A stretch of DNA of 64,000 nt from Talpa occidentalis. Its lineage: Eukaryota; Chordata; Mammalia; Eulipotyphla; Talpidae. Position 1 is the first letter of the stretch; the number at the start of each line of letters is the position of its first letter. The translations under genes were made by a program, and so were the position numbers. Under the pieces are notes generated by a model. That model worked only from the letters and a program-made list of their open reading frames with translations, was not told the origin of the DNA and ran no database searches. The DNA lies in the NCBI RefSeq assembly GCF_014898055.3, contig NW_023601212.1, positions 40,598,329 to 40,662,328 on the forward strand, read 5' to 3'. This document shows positions 9,271 through 18,412 of the stretch, one piece after another.

Positions 9271-9344
9271 ATGATTCACTTATTTTTTTATGGAAAAATT
9301 AAATCGCCAAAGTCTTTTGCTGATTTTCAAAAAATGGGAAATTG

Positions 9345-9643
9345 GGCCTTCCTGGTGATGCAGGGGTTAAGTATCAGGGCTATCAAGCTATCACCAGCCA
9401 CTGCAGCATGAGTTCAATCACCAGCCAGGAGCTAACCCTTATGGTACTGCAGCCCTCTCCTGTCTCATCTGTTGTTCTTCTTAGCAGTATATTTCAGTAG
9501 ATCTGCCTGTTCTGTTCCCTACTCTGTCTCTGGTGAATCCTCTTACCTCCCACACCTCTGGCCTGTACCCCAACAACTGTATCCCAACAAAAACTGTACC
9601 CCAGTTGTTGTATGCATAAATAAATAAAATAAATCTTTGATTT
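9345..9643 (+). mobile_element. tRNA-SINE copy 10, type A, 16-bp TSD
   Basis: Forward copy flanked by aaaaaatgggaaattg at 9329-9344 and 9644-9659. The 3' part has a local duplication of 'tgtaccccaacaactgtatcc'-like sequence before the (aaat)n tail. Confidence 0.9.
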
Positions 9644-9718
9644 AAAAAATGGGAAATTGCAGGTTTTTTTTTTTTTTTTTTTGCAATTTCCCATTTTTTA
9701 AATCAAAGATTTATTTTG
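9626..9718. repeat. 36-bp perfect inverted repeat with T19 spacer
   Basis: Arm 9626-9661 is the exact reverse complement of arm 9683-9718, separated by gg plus T(19). The arms contain the end of SINE copy 10 and its 3' target duplication. It would form a 36-bp hairpin. SINE copy 11 starts at the next base. Confidence 0.95.
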
Positions 9719-10010
9719 GGCCTCCCCGGTGGCTCAGTGGTTGAGCGCTGGGTTGCGAAGCTGCCTGCAGCTTCTGCAGTGCCAGTTCGATCCCTGGCTG
9801 TTCCCTGGCCACCAGAGGAGGGTCCCACATGGTGCGCAGACCTCTCCTGCCGCCCGCTGCTCCCCTCAGCAGTGTACTTCGGTCCTTCTGCCTGCTCTGC
9901 TCCCCGCTCTGGCTCTGGTGAATTCTCTCACCCTCCCGCACTTCTGACTGTACCCAGTGCTTGCATAAATAAATAAATCTTTTAAAAATAAAAAATAAAT
10001 AAATAAAAAT
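9719..10010 (+). mobile_element. tRNA-SINE copy 11, type B
   Basis: Complete type B head 'gggcctccccggtggctcag' at the right arm of the inverted repeat, ending in long (aaat)n/A-rich tail. It is followed by a third direct copy of the aaaaaatgggaaatt target at 10011-10025. Confidence 0.9.
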
Positions 10011-10113
10011 AAAAAATGGGAAATTTCCACCTCCATAAATGTTAAAAGATCATATCTTATACATAGAAATAATAAGACAGTATGGAATTATTGGACTAAA
10101 AGAATAGTTCAGG

Positions 10114-10371
10114 TTTTTTTTTAAAGATTTATTTATTTATGCATACAACAACTGGGTTACAGGCCAGAGGTATGGGGGAGGGGGCTGAGAAGATTCACCA
10201 CGGACAGAGTGGGGAAAAGAATAGGCAGATTGACTGAAACTCACTGCTGAGGGGAGCAGCAGGCAAGACAGGAGAGGTCTGCTGCGCCATGTGGGATTGA
10301 ACTTATGCTGCAGTGGCTGTGGATAGCTTCATAGTCCTGCACCTTAATCCCTTGTGCCACCAGAGAGGCCC
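10114..10371 (-). mobile_element. tRNA-SINE copy 12, type A
   Basis: Reverse copy flanked by 'agaatagtt' on both sides (10101 and 10372 regions). Part of the tRNA-like head is deleted ('catgtgggattgaacttatg'). Confidence 0.85.
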
Positions 10372-10635
10372 AGAATAGTTTAGCTTTTCACTCAAGACAA
10401 AAAATTCCATTTTGAAAATGTTGCTAAATATTGATGCTGACAGTATTTTTCTTCTGTGAGTGATCCAAGCAAATTATAAATAGTTGGTAAAGGGGATGGA
10501 GGATTGGGGTTGAGAGAAATGCTATACTAACTGTGCCTAGTCTGAGTATGACAGCTTTACTATTACAGGAAAACAAAATCTTGAATTTGTTTTTCTATTT
10601 CAAAGATGCTTTCTATACAGTGACCACTAAGTCTT
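10372..10635. other. Unique sequence, no feature seen
   Basis: No coding, repeat or regulatory signal recognised between two SINE copies. Confidence 0.4.
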
Positions 10636-10649
10636 AAATTTTAGATACT

Positions 10650-10910
10650 GGGGCCTCCCTGGTGGCGCAAGGGGTTAAATCACAGCACTATGCGGCCCAG
10701 CCACTGCAGCACGAGTTTGATCCCTGGCCAGGGAGGTGACCCACATGGCACAGCAGACCTCTCCTGTCTTGCCTGCTGCTCCCCTCAGCAGTGAATTTCA
10801 GTCAATCTGCCCATTCTGTTCCCCGCTCTGTCTGTGGTGAATTCTCTCACCCCCCACACCTCTGGCCTGTACCCCAGTTATTGTATGCATAAATAAACAA
10901 ATCTTTAAAA
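10650..10910 (+). mobile_element. tRNA-SINE copy 13, type A
   Basis: Complete forward copy between aaattttagatact (10636-10649) and aaatttagatact (10911-10923), a target duplication differing by one T. Confidence 0.95.
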
Positions 10911-11062
10911 AAATTTAGATACTATTTTGTGGTTTCTTGTACTGTAATATTAATAAACTATATGCTAAAAAAATAAAAGCATAAGGGAAATACATTTATG
11001 GTTCTATGCTGTATTTATCAACATCATAAGTTTATGTTGTCTGTTTGTAAGAAAATCTGTAT

Positions 11063-11112
11063 ATCAGTTGACCCATGCAGTTCAAATCTGTATTGTTCAA
11101 GGGTCAACTCTA
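11063..11112 (-). repeat. MER2/Tigger terminal remnant
   Basis: 'cagttgacccatgcagttc' and 'attgttcaagggtcaactc' correspond to the terminal inverted repeat of MER2-like Tigger elements folded against itself. Only the ends remain. Confidence 0.5.
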
Positions 11113-11456
11113 AATCTCTATTTTAAAATACCATAAATAAATAGTACCATGTATTAGTATTAGTTTGTATTAGTTTGCAACTTACTTTTCTCCTTCAAAC
11201 TCATGCTTTCCAGATGTTTTCATGTAGATCCCTATAGATTTATTGCACATGCTTTGTAGTTGTGTCTTTCGCAGTATGAATCAAGTGGCCATTATTGACC
11301 TAGGAACTCAGTCAACCAGCATTTATTTATTTTCAGGTTTACAATTAAGGAAGGAATGAGTCACTTTTAAGGAAGGAATGATAACTTTTTTCAACTTACT
11401 TTAATTAAAAAGCCATTTAAAAACTGTGACAAAATACATGTAAAAATTTTAATCTT
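11113..11456. other. Unique AT-rich sequence, no feature seen
   Basis: Includes a short direct repeat of 'aaggaaggaatga' near 11350-11382. Nothing else recognised. Confidence 0.4.
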
Positions 11457-11725
11457 GGGCCTCCCTGCTGGTGCAAGGGGTTCAGCACAGCACTGTCAAG
11501 CTATCCACAGCCTCTGCAGCACGAGTTTGATCCCCGGGCAGCCAGGGAGCTACCCACATAGCACAGCAGACCTCTCCTGTCTTGCCCTCTGCTCCCCTCA
11601 GCAGAGTACTTCAGTCAGTCTGCCTGTTCTGTTCCCCACTCTGTCTCAGGTGAATCCTCTCACCCCCTGCACTTGTGGCCTGTACCCCAGTTTTTGTATG
11701 CATAAATAAATAAATCTTTAAAAAA
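11457..11725 (+). mobile_element. tRNA-SINE copy 14, type A
   Basis: Complete forward copy with 'tgcataaataaataaatctt' tail and A/T-rich extension. Confidence 0.9.
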
Positions 11726-11749
11726 TAAAATAAAATAAAAATTATAGTC

Positions 11750-12406
11750 TTATAAATAACTGGGACTACATCAAACTAAAAAGCTTTTGTATAGCAAAAG
11801 AGACAATAACTAACTGATCGGGAGAAAATATTTGCACTCCAAAAAACTGATAAGGGACTGATATCAAAGATCTACAAAAAGCTTACACAACTCAACAAAA
11901 ACAAACCAAAGAACCCAGTCAAAAAAAGGGCAGAAGATCTAAAAAGACATTTCTCCAAAGAGGAACTGCAAATGGCCAACAGATACATGAAAAAAAAGCT
12001 CAACATCACTTATAACCAGGGAAATGCAAATCAAAACCAAAATGAGATACCATATGAAAAAAAACTGACAACAAATGCTGCTAAGGATGTGGAGAAAAAG
12101 GAACCCTCTTACACTGTTGGTGGCAATGCAATCTGGTCCAACCACTATGGAAAGCTGTGTGGAGAACCCTCAAACTACTAATAATGGATCTACCATATGA
12201 TCCAGCAATTCCACTCCTAGGAATCTACCCAAAGGACACAAAAACAAATGCAAAAGGATACCTGCATTCCTACGTTTATTGCAGAACTATTTACAATAGC
12301 TAAGATATGGAAACAACCTAAATGCTAAAAACAGGTGACAGGATCAAGAAGATGTGGTATATAGTCAGAATGGACTACTATTCAGCAATCAAAAAAAGAT
12401 AAACTC
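11750..12406 (+). repeat. L1 ORF2 C-terminal fragment, left part
   Basis: Sequence corresponds to the distal quarter of L1 ORF2 ('actacatcaaactaaaaagc', 'aaaagacatttctccaaaga', 'ccagcaattccactcctagg'). The reading frame is broken by stops and indels. It continues at 13008-13325 after two SINE insertions. Confidence 0.9.
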
Positions 12407-12685
12407 GGGCCTCCCTGGTGGCACAAGGGGTTAAGCATAGCACTATGAAGCAATCCTCAGCCTCTGCAGCACGAGTTCAATCCCTGGCTGGCCAGGGAGC
12501 AACCCACATGGCACAGCAGACATCTCCTGTCTTGTGCCCTGCTGCTCCCCTCAGCAGTGTACCTCAGTTGATCTGCCTGTTTTGTTTCCCAGTCTGTCTC
12601 TGGTGAAACCTCTCACCCCCTGCACCTCTAGCCTGTACCCCCAGCTCTTGTATGCATAAATAAATAAATCTTTTTTTTTTTTTTT
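12407..12685 (+). mobile_element. tRNA-SINE copy 15, type A, inside L1
   Basis: Complete forward copy inserted in the old L1. The tail ends in a T(18) run after 'aaataaatc', unusual since other copies end in A. Confidence 0.9.
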
Positions 12686-12702
12686 TTAAGATAGATTCAT
12701 GC

Positions 12703-12994
12703 CGGGCCTCCCTGGTGGCGCAGCGGTTGAGCGCTGGGTTGCGAAGCTGCCCGCAGCCTCTACAGCACCAGTTCGATCCCTGGCTGCTCCCCGGCCACCA
12801 GAGGAGGGTCCCGCATGGCGCGCAGACCTCTCCTGCCGCACGCTGCTCCCCTCAGCAGTGTACTTCAGTCCTTCTGCCTGCTCTGCTCCCCGCTCTGGCT
12901 CTGGTGAATTCTCTCACCTTCCCGCGCTTCTGACTGTACCCAGTGCTTGTATGTATGTATGTATGTATCAATCAATCAATCAATCAATCAATCT
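12703..12994 (+). mobile_element. tRNA-SINE copy 16, type B, with (TGTA)n(CAAT)n tail
   Basis: Clean type B copy next to copy 15. Its simple tail has changed into (tgta)5 followed by (tcaa)6 instead of (aaat)n. Confidence 0.9.
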
Positions 12995-13007
12995 TTAAAA
13001 AAAATAG

Positions 13008-13325
13008 ATTCGTGCCATTCGAAGCAACATGGATGGAGCTGGAAGGGATTATGTGATACAAGTGAAACAAGTGAAAAGGAAAAAGAAAAATATTGCATGG
13101 ACTATAGGGAAACTGAACAAAGGGTCAGAAAAAAGAGAAAACTTGCAGGCAAATTATAGATCTGAGGCATACAGTTTGCGGGGAAGAATAGGAGTCAGAA
13201 CAGGGGAGGGAAGAGCAGTTGGGACTGTGGTGACAGTTCACAGGTGATGTGGTGGTGAGAGATTTATGGAACTACACCTGAGGGGAGAAATCAAATATTG
13301 TATAAAACGAACAATGATGTAAGAA
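13008..13325 (+). repeat. L1 3' end, right part
   Basis: 'agcaacatggatggagctgg' and 'aagggattatgtgatac' resume the L1 interrupted at 12406, followed by 3' UTR-like sequence. Confidence 0.85.
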
Positions 13326-13342
13326 AATTAATTTTTTATATT

Positions 13343-13627
13343 TTTATTTTATTTATTTGTTTGTTTGTTTGTTTGTTTACACATGCACTGGGTACAGTCA
13401 GAAGCGCGGGAAGGTGAGAGAATTCACCAGAGCCAGAGCGGAGAGCAGAGCAGGCAGAAGGACTGAAGTACACTGCTGAGGGGAGCAGCGTGCGGCAGGA
13501 GAGGTCTGCGCGCCATGTGGGACCCTCCTCCAGTGGCCGGGGAGCAGCCTGGGATCGAACCAGCACCCCAGAGGCCGCGGGCAGCTTCGCAACCCAGCGC
13601 TCAACCGCTGAGCCACAGGGGAGGCCC
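13343..13627 (-). mobile_element. tRNA-SINE copy 17, type B
   Basis: Reverse type B copy with (ttg t)n tail ('gtttgtttgtttg'), head end 'gagccacaggggaggccc'. Confidence 0.9.
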
Positions 13628-13639
13628 TATATATATTTT

Positions 13640-14193
13640 TATTTTAAAAAAAATATTTATGCATACAAGAACTGGGGTACAGACCAGATGGGCCTCCCTG
13701 GTGGTGCAAGGGGTGAAGATGCAACTTATGAAGCTATCCGCAGCCACTGCAGCATGAGTTTGATCTCTGGCCAGGGAGCTACCCACATGGGGCAGCAGAC
13801 TTCTCCTGTCTCACCCACTGCTCCCAGTGTATTTCAGCAGTGTATTTCAGTCGATCTGCCTGTTCTGTTTTCCTCTGTTTCTGGTGAATCCTCTCACCCC
13901 TCTCACCTCTGGCCTGTACCCCAGTTCTTGTATGCATAAATAAATAAATCTTTAAAAAAAAGAACTGGGGCACAAGCCAGAGGTGTGGGGGGTAAGAGGA
14001 TTCACCAGCAACAGAGTGGGGAACAGAACAGGCGGATCAACTGAAATACACTGCTGAGGGGAGGAGCGGGCGAGCCAGGAGAGGTCTGCTGCATCATGTG
14101 GGTAGCTCCCTGGCCGGGGACTGAACTCGTGCCACAGTGGCTGTGGACAGCTTCATAGCCTGTGTTTAAACCCTTGCGCCACTAGGGAGCCCC
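13640..14193 (-). mobile_element. tRNA-SINE copy 18, type A, split by copy 19
   Basis: A reverse copy whose tail lies at 13640-13690 and whose body continues at 13984-14193. Copy 19 is inserted in between, so copy 18 is the older. Confidence 0.9.
13691..13960 (+). mobile_element. tRNA-SINE copy 19, type A, nested in copy 18
   Basis: Forward copy flanked by a 23-base duplication of the host SINE (starts agaactgggg at 13668 and at 13961) with about four differences. Confidence 0.9.
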
Positions 14194-14243
14194 GAAAATT
14201 ATTTTTTTTAAAGTATCCTCTTATTTATTTATTTGTTATTTTT

Positions 14244-14493
14244 TAAAGATTTATTTATTTATACAAGCACTGGGTACAGTCAGAAGCATGGGAGGGTGAG
14301 AGAATTCACCAGAGCGGGGAACAGAACAGGCAGAGTAACGAAATACACTGCTGAGGGGAGCAGCAGGCTTGGCAGGAGAGGTCTGCGCGCCACGTGGGAA
14401 CCTCGCCGGCTGCCGGGGATCTAACCAGCGCTGCAGAGGCTGCGGGCAGCTTTGCAGGCCAGCACTCAACCGCTGCGCCACCGGGGAGGCCCT
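14244..14493 (-). mobile_element. tRNA-SINE copy 20, type B, internally shortened
   Basis: Reverse copy ending 'cgccaccggggaggcccta'. A few short internal deletions ('accagagcggggaacag'). Confidence 0.9.
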
Positions 14494-14529
14494 ATTTTTA
14501 TTTTTTAAAGATCCTCCTGTTTCTTTCTT

Positions 14530-14557
14530 TTATTATTATTATTATTATTATTATTAT
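14530..14557. repeat. (TTA)n microsatellite
   Basis: About nine TTA units in the A/T-rich gap before SINE copy 21. Confidence 0.9.
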
Positions 14558-14562
14558 CATTT

Positions 14563-14806
14563 TAAGATTTATTTATTCATGCATACAAGAACCAGGGTAC
14601 AGGCCAGATGCGCGGGAGGGTGAGAGGATTCACCAGAGACAGAGCAGGGAACAGAACAGGCAGAGTGACTGAAATGCACCACAGAGGGGAGAAGCGGGAG
14701 AGACAGGAGAGGTCTGCTCGCCATGTGGGTTGCTCCCAGGCCGGCCGGGATCAAACCCACGCTGCAGAGGCTGGCGCTCAACCACCTGCGCCACCAGGGG
14801 AGGCCC
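14563..14806 (-). mobile_element. tRNA-SINE copy 21, type A
   Basis: Reverse copy with a deletion in the tRNA head ('gcagaggctggcgctcaacc'). Confidence 0.9.
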
Positions 14807-14808
14807 TT

Positions 14809-15128
14809 AATTTTTTTTTTTTATATAAGAACTGGGGTACAGGTCAGAGGAGTGGGAGGGTGAGAGAATTCACCAGAGACAGAGCAGGGAGCAGAACAGG
14901 CAGATGACCGAAAACATTGCTGAGGGGAGCAGTGGGCAAGACGGGGAAGTCAGCCGCGCCATGTGGGAATCTCCCTGGCCCGCTGCAAATCGAGCCTGCG
15001 ATGCAGAGGCTGCTGCCAGCTTCACAGTGCTGCACTCAACCCGCTGTGCCACCGCCAAACCTGCGCTACAGAGGCTGCGGACAGCTTGGCAGTGCGGCAC
15101 TCAACCGCCTGTGCCACCAAGGAGGCCC
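14809..15128 (-). mobile_element. tRNA-SINE copy 22, type A, with duplicated head
   Basis: Reverse copy in which the tRNA-like head segment is present twice in tandem (about 14991-15054 and 15055-15118), each with 'cagaggctg', 'cagctt' and 'gcactcaacc'. It would carry two B-box-like motifs. Confidence 0.85.
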
Positions 15129-15145
15129 TCCTCTTAATTACTTTT

Positions 15146-15453
15146 TTTTTTTTTTAATAGAGGCATGTTTTATTTATTTATTTATTTGTTTGTTCATTTT
15201 GTTTATACATGCACTGGGTACAGTCAGAAGCGCGGGAGGGCGAGAGAATTCACCAGAGCCAGAGCGGGGAGCAGAGCAGGCAGAAGGACCGAAGTACACT
15301 GCTGAGGGGAGCAGCGGGCGGCAGGAGAGGTCTGCGCGCCATGTGGGACCCTCCTCTGGTGGCCGGGGAGCAGCCAGGGATGGAACCGGCGCCGCAGAGG
15401 CCGCGGACAGCTTCGCAACCCAGCACTCAACCGCTGCGCCACCGGGGAGGCCC
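15146..15453 (-). mobile_element. tRNA-SINE copy 23, type B, 15-bp TSD
   Basis: Reverse copy with the longer tail 'aatagaggcatgttttattt'. Perfect duplication ctcttaattactttt at 15131-15145 and 15454-15468. Very close to the type B consensus, hence young. Confidence 0.95.
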
Positions 15454-15469
15454 CTCTTAATTACTTTTA

Positions 15470-16204
15470 AGAGTAGTACTCAGTGGCATTAAATACATTT
15501 ATGTTGTTATGCAACCATCATCAACATCCATCTCCAGAACTTTGTCACCTTGCAAAACTAAAACTCTGTTCCCATAAAATTCTCACTCCCCAAGTCTCCT
15601 CAGCCAGCCCCCTGGCACCCACTACTTTATTTTCTGTCTCTTTGAATTCCACTCCTCTAGGGACCTCAAATAAGTGGAATCATATAACATGAATGACATG
15701 AATGACTTATTTCATTGAGCACAACATCTTCAAATTTCATCCATAATGTAGTATGTATCAGAATTTTCTTCCTTTTTTTAATATAGTATTTTTTAAGATT
15801 TATTTATGCATACAAGAGCTGGGGTACAGGCCAGAGGTGTGGGGGTTGAGAGGATTCACCAGAGACAGAGTGGGGAACAGAACAGACAGATTGACAGAAG
15901 TACACTGCTGAGGGGAGCAGTGGGTGACACAGGAGAGGTCTGCTATGCCATGTGGGTAGCTCCCTGGCTGGGGATTGAACTCACGCTGCAGAGGCTTCGG
16001 ACAGCTCCATAGGTTGCGTCTTCACCCCTTGTGCCACCAGGGAGACCCCAGAATTTTCTTCCTTTTTAAGATAGAATTATATTCATTGTATGACCAGACC
16101 AAATTTTGTGTCCACTAATGGACAATTGGCTTACTTCTACCTTTTTTGGGGGGTGGGGGCAATTGCAAATAATCCTGCTATGAACATGGGTGTACAGTGG
16201 TTAT
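15470..16204 (-). repeat. Old L1 (L1M-type) 3' end, split by a SINE
   Basis: 'gcaaccatcatcaacatcca', 'ttgcaaaactaaaactctgt' and 'aagtggaatcatataaca' are the antisense of an ancient L1 3' region. It continues at 16068-16204 ('tgaacatgggtgtacagtgg') after SINE copy 24. Confidence 0.8.
15778..16048 (-). mobile_element. tRNA-SINE copy 24, type A, 19-bp TSD
   Basis: Perfect duplication cagaattttcttccttttt at 15759-15777 and 16049-16067. Inserted in the old L1. Confidence 0.95.
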
Positions 16205-16460
16205 TTTTTTAAAGATTTATTTATTTATGCATACAAGAGCTGGGGTGTAGGCCAGAGGCCTCTCACTAGAGGGTGGGAGGATTCACCAGAGACAGTGTGG
16301 GGAGCAGAACAGGCAGATGTACTGAAATACACTGCTGAGGGGAGCAGAGGGTGGGGCACCATATAGTCAGCAACCTGACTGGGGAATGGGACTCATGCTT
16401 CAGTTACTATGTATAGCTTCATAATGCTGATACTTAGCCTCTTGCACCACCAGGGAGGCA
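16205..16460 (-). mobile_element. tRNA-SINE copy 25, type A
   Basis: Reverse copy with a small internal change ('ggcctctcactagagggtgg'), head end 'caccaccagggaggcacag'. Confidence 0.9.
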
Positions 16461-16698
16461 CAGTGCAAGGCATTTTTATGACTGAATCTCAGAAGAAACA
16501 TGGTATCATTTTTGCTGATCCTATTGGTCAAGTTATCTAGGCTCAAGGGCCTGAGGGCACAGAGACCTTGCCACTTGATCAATTTTGTCAGGGTCACATG
16601 CTACCTACAAAGATAGTAGGTAGCACATACAGGGTAGCATTAAAGTCTAGTTGGAAAGTATAATCTGTTACCTTTGGTTTATAGTATAAAATGTATTT
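16461..16698. other. Unique sequence, no feature seen
   Basis: Contains a short inverted pair 'gctacctac' and 'gtaggtagc' near 16600-16625. Nothing else recognised. Confidence 0.4.
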
Positions 16699-16977
16699 CT
16701 TTTTTTTTTTTTAAAGATTTATTTTTATTTATTTATATAAGAACCGGGATACAGACCAGATATGCAGAAGGGTGAGAGGATTCACCAGAGACAAAGTGGG
16801 GAACAGATCAGGCAGATTGACGAAATACACTGCTGAGGGGAGCAGCGGGATAGATAGGAGAGGTCTGCTGTGCCATGTGGGACCCTTGCCCGCCGGCCAG
16901 GGATCGAACCGGCGCTGCAGAGGCTGTGGACAGCTTCACAGTACGGCACTCAACCGCCTGTGCCACCAGGGGAAGCC
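16699..16977 (-). mobile_element. tRNA-SINE copy 26, type A
   Basis: Reverse copy, complete, head end 'tgtgccaccaggggaagccc'. Confidence 0.9.
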
Positions 16978-16983
16978 CCCCAA

Positions 16984-17251
16984 TTTTTTTTTTAAGATTT
17001 ATTTATTTATTTGTGCAAGCACTGGGTACAGTCAGAAGTGCGGGAGGGTGAGAGAATTCACCAGAGCCAGAGCGGGGAACAGAACAGGCAGACTGACAAA
17101 ATGCACTGCTGAGGGGAGCAGCGGGCGCAGCAGGAGAGGTCTGTCGCGCCATGTGGGACCCTCGCCTGTGGCCAGGGATTGAACCGGCGCTGCAGAGGTT
17201 GGAGGCAGCTTCACAGCCCAGCACTCAACTGCTGCGCCACCAGGGAGGCCC
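16984..17251 (-). mobile_element. tRNA-SINE copy 27, type B
   Basis: Reverse copy adjacent to copy 26, with 'gcactgggtacagtcagaag' and a complete head. Confidence 0.9.
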
Positions 17252-17458
17252 TATGGTTAAATTTTTAACAAATAAATCTGTTGCATATTAGCCATGATAT
17301 GAATAAACTGTAATTATTCATCAGGCTGTTCTGGTGGACAATTCAGTTTTTTCCAAATTTCTTGATTCCAGAAAGACATTGTAGTGAGTGTCCCTGTCTG
17401 TGTCCCCACATGGGCATGGGAAGTTTCCCTGAGCACATAATAAAAACAAAAACTCAAG

Positions 17459-17782
17459 GGCCTCCCCGGTGGCGCAGCGGTTGAGCGCTGGGTTGCGAAG
17501 CTGCCCGCAGTCTCTGTGGCGCCGGTTCGATCCCCGGCTGCTCCCCGGCCACCGGAGGAGGGTCCCACATGGCGCGCAGACCTCTCCTGCCGCCCGCTGC
17601 TCCCCTCAGCAGTGTACTTCGGTCCTTCTGCCTGCTCTGCTCCCCGCTCTGGCTCTGGTGAATTCTCTCACCCTCCCGCGCTTCTGACTGTACCCAGTGC
17701 ATGTGCAAACGAACAAATAAATAAATAAATAAAATACATGCCTCTTTATTAAAAAAAAAAAAAAAAATTAAAAAAAAAAAAC
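17459..17782 (+). mobile_element. tRNA-SINE copy 28, type B, 17-bp TSD
   Basis: Near-consensus forward copy with the extended tail 'acatgcctctttatt' plus long A-run. Flanked by aaaaacaaaaactcaag at 17442-17458 and 17783-17799. A useful type B reference: A-box-like tggcgcagcggttga and B-box ggttcgatcc. Confidence 0.95.
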
Positions 17783-17829
17783 AAAAACAAAAACTCAAGC
17801 CTTTTTAGGGTTTGCCAAAGGATAGATGA

Positions 17830-18060
17830 CCAGGATGACTGAGGTTCAGTGAATGAAAGAAATTGAAGGAGGTGATGAAGTGAAGGATGTTAGGTAGGAA
17901 ACTCCCATGCAGGCCTTAGAGGTCATGGTGAGTGGTTTTGATTTTATTCCAAACGCAATGGGGAGCTATGTGAGGTCTTTGAGCTGTATCCTATTGGTGA
18001 ATGATTTATAATTCTCCTGTGACTGCTGAGCAAGAAAGCAAGAAAGATTTTGAATTGGTC
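17830..18060 (+). repeat. Ancient mammalian interspersed repeat, family unresolved
   Basis: 'aggccttagaggtcatggtg', 'gattttattccaaacgcaat' and 'ggggagctatgtgagg' follow a mammal-wide repeat pattern I recognise but cannot name with confidence. Not coding. Confidence 0.4.
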
Positions 18061-18204
18061 AACATGTAGAAGCAGGAAGACGATTAGGAGGTAGAAGGGG
18101 CCATGTGGTCCTGACCTTTGCATTACTTCTGCTGTTAACTTCCACCACCTGCGTTATGCCATGACCCTTGCTCTACCTTTGCTGTTACCATGTCTTTAGA
18201 ACAT

Positions 18205-18217
18205 TCTCCCCAGTATC

Positions 18218-18220
<3 letters not shown>
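18205..18220. repeat. L1 target-site duplication, left copy
   Basis: The 16-mer tctccccagtatcttt is identical to 22375-22390. On the plus strand the right copy continues into aa, giving the endonuclease site CTTT/AA. Confidence 0.97.
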
Positions 18221-18248
<28 letters not shown>

Positions 18249-18296
18249 ATTTTATTGTTATATTCCCCATACAATTGCCGCCCCCCATTCTGACCC

Positions 18297-18326
18297 CAAT
18301 CCCTCCCCTCCCGCCCCCGCCCCCTA
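18297..18326 (-). other. G-rich tract of L1 3' UTR (quadruplex-prone)
   Basis: Minus strand has four or more runs of at least three G within about 30 bases. L1 3' UTRs of mammals commonly carry such a polypurine tract. Confidence 0.7.
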
Positions 18327-18412
18327 AAAGTGTCTCTGGTTCATAGTTTTTGTTGATTTTGATTTTCACTTTCTTATAGTTTTTCATTTTCCTGGTCCAT
18401 TATTTAAGTTTT

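Noticed and set aside
17459..17560. tRNA gene from the A-box and B-box motifs in SINE heads
   Set aside because: The head cannot be folded by eye into a full cloverleaf, lacks a proper acceptor end and is always followed by the SINE body.
8391..17782. Regularly spaced similar units suggesting a repeat array such as CRISPR
   Set aside because: Units are 260-300-base SINEs on both strands with target duplications and A-tails. There are no short repeats with uniform spacers, and the genome is mammalian.
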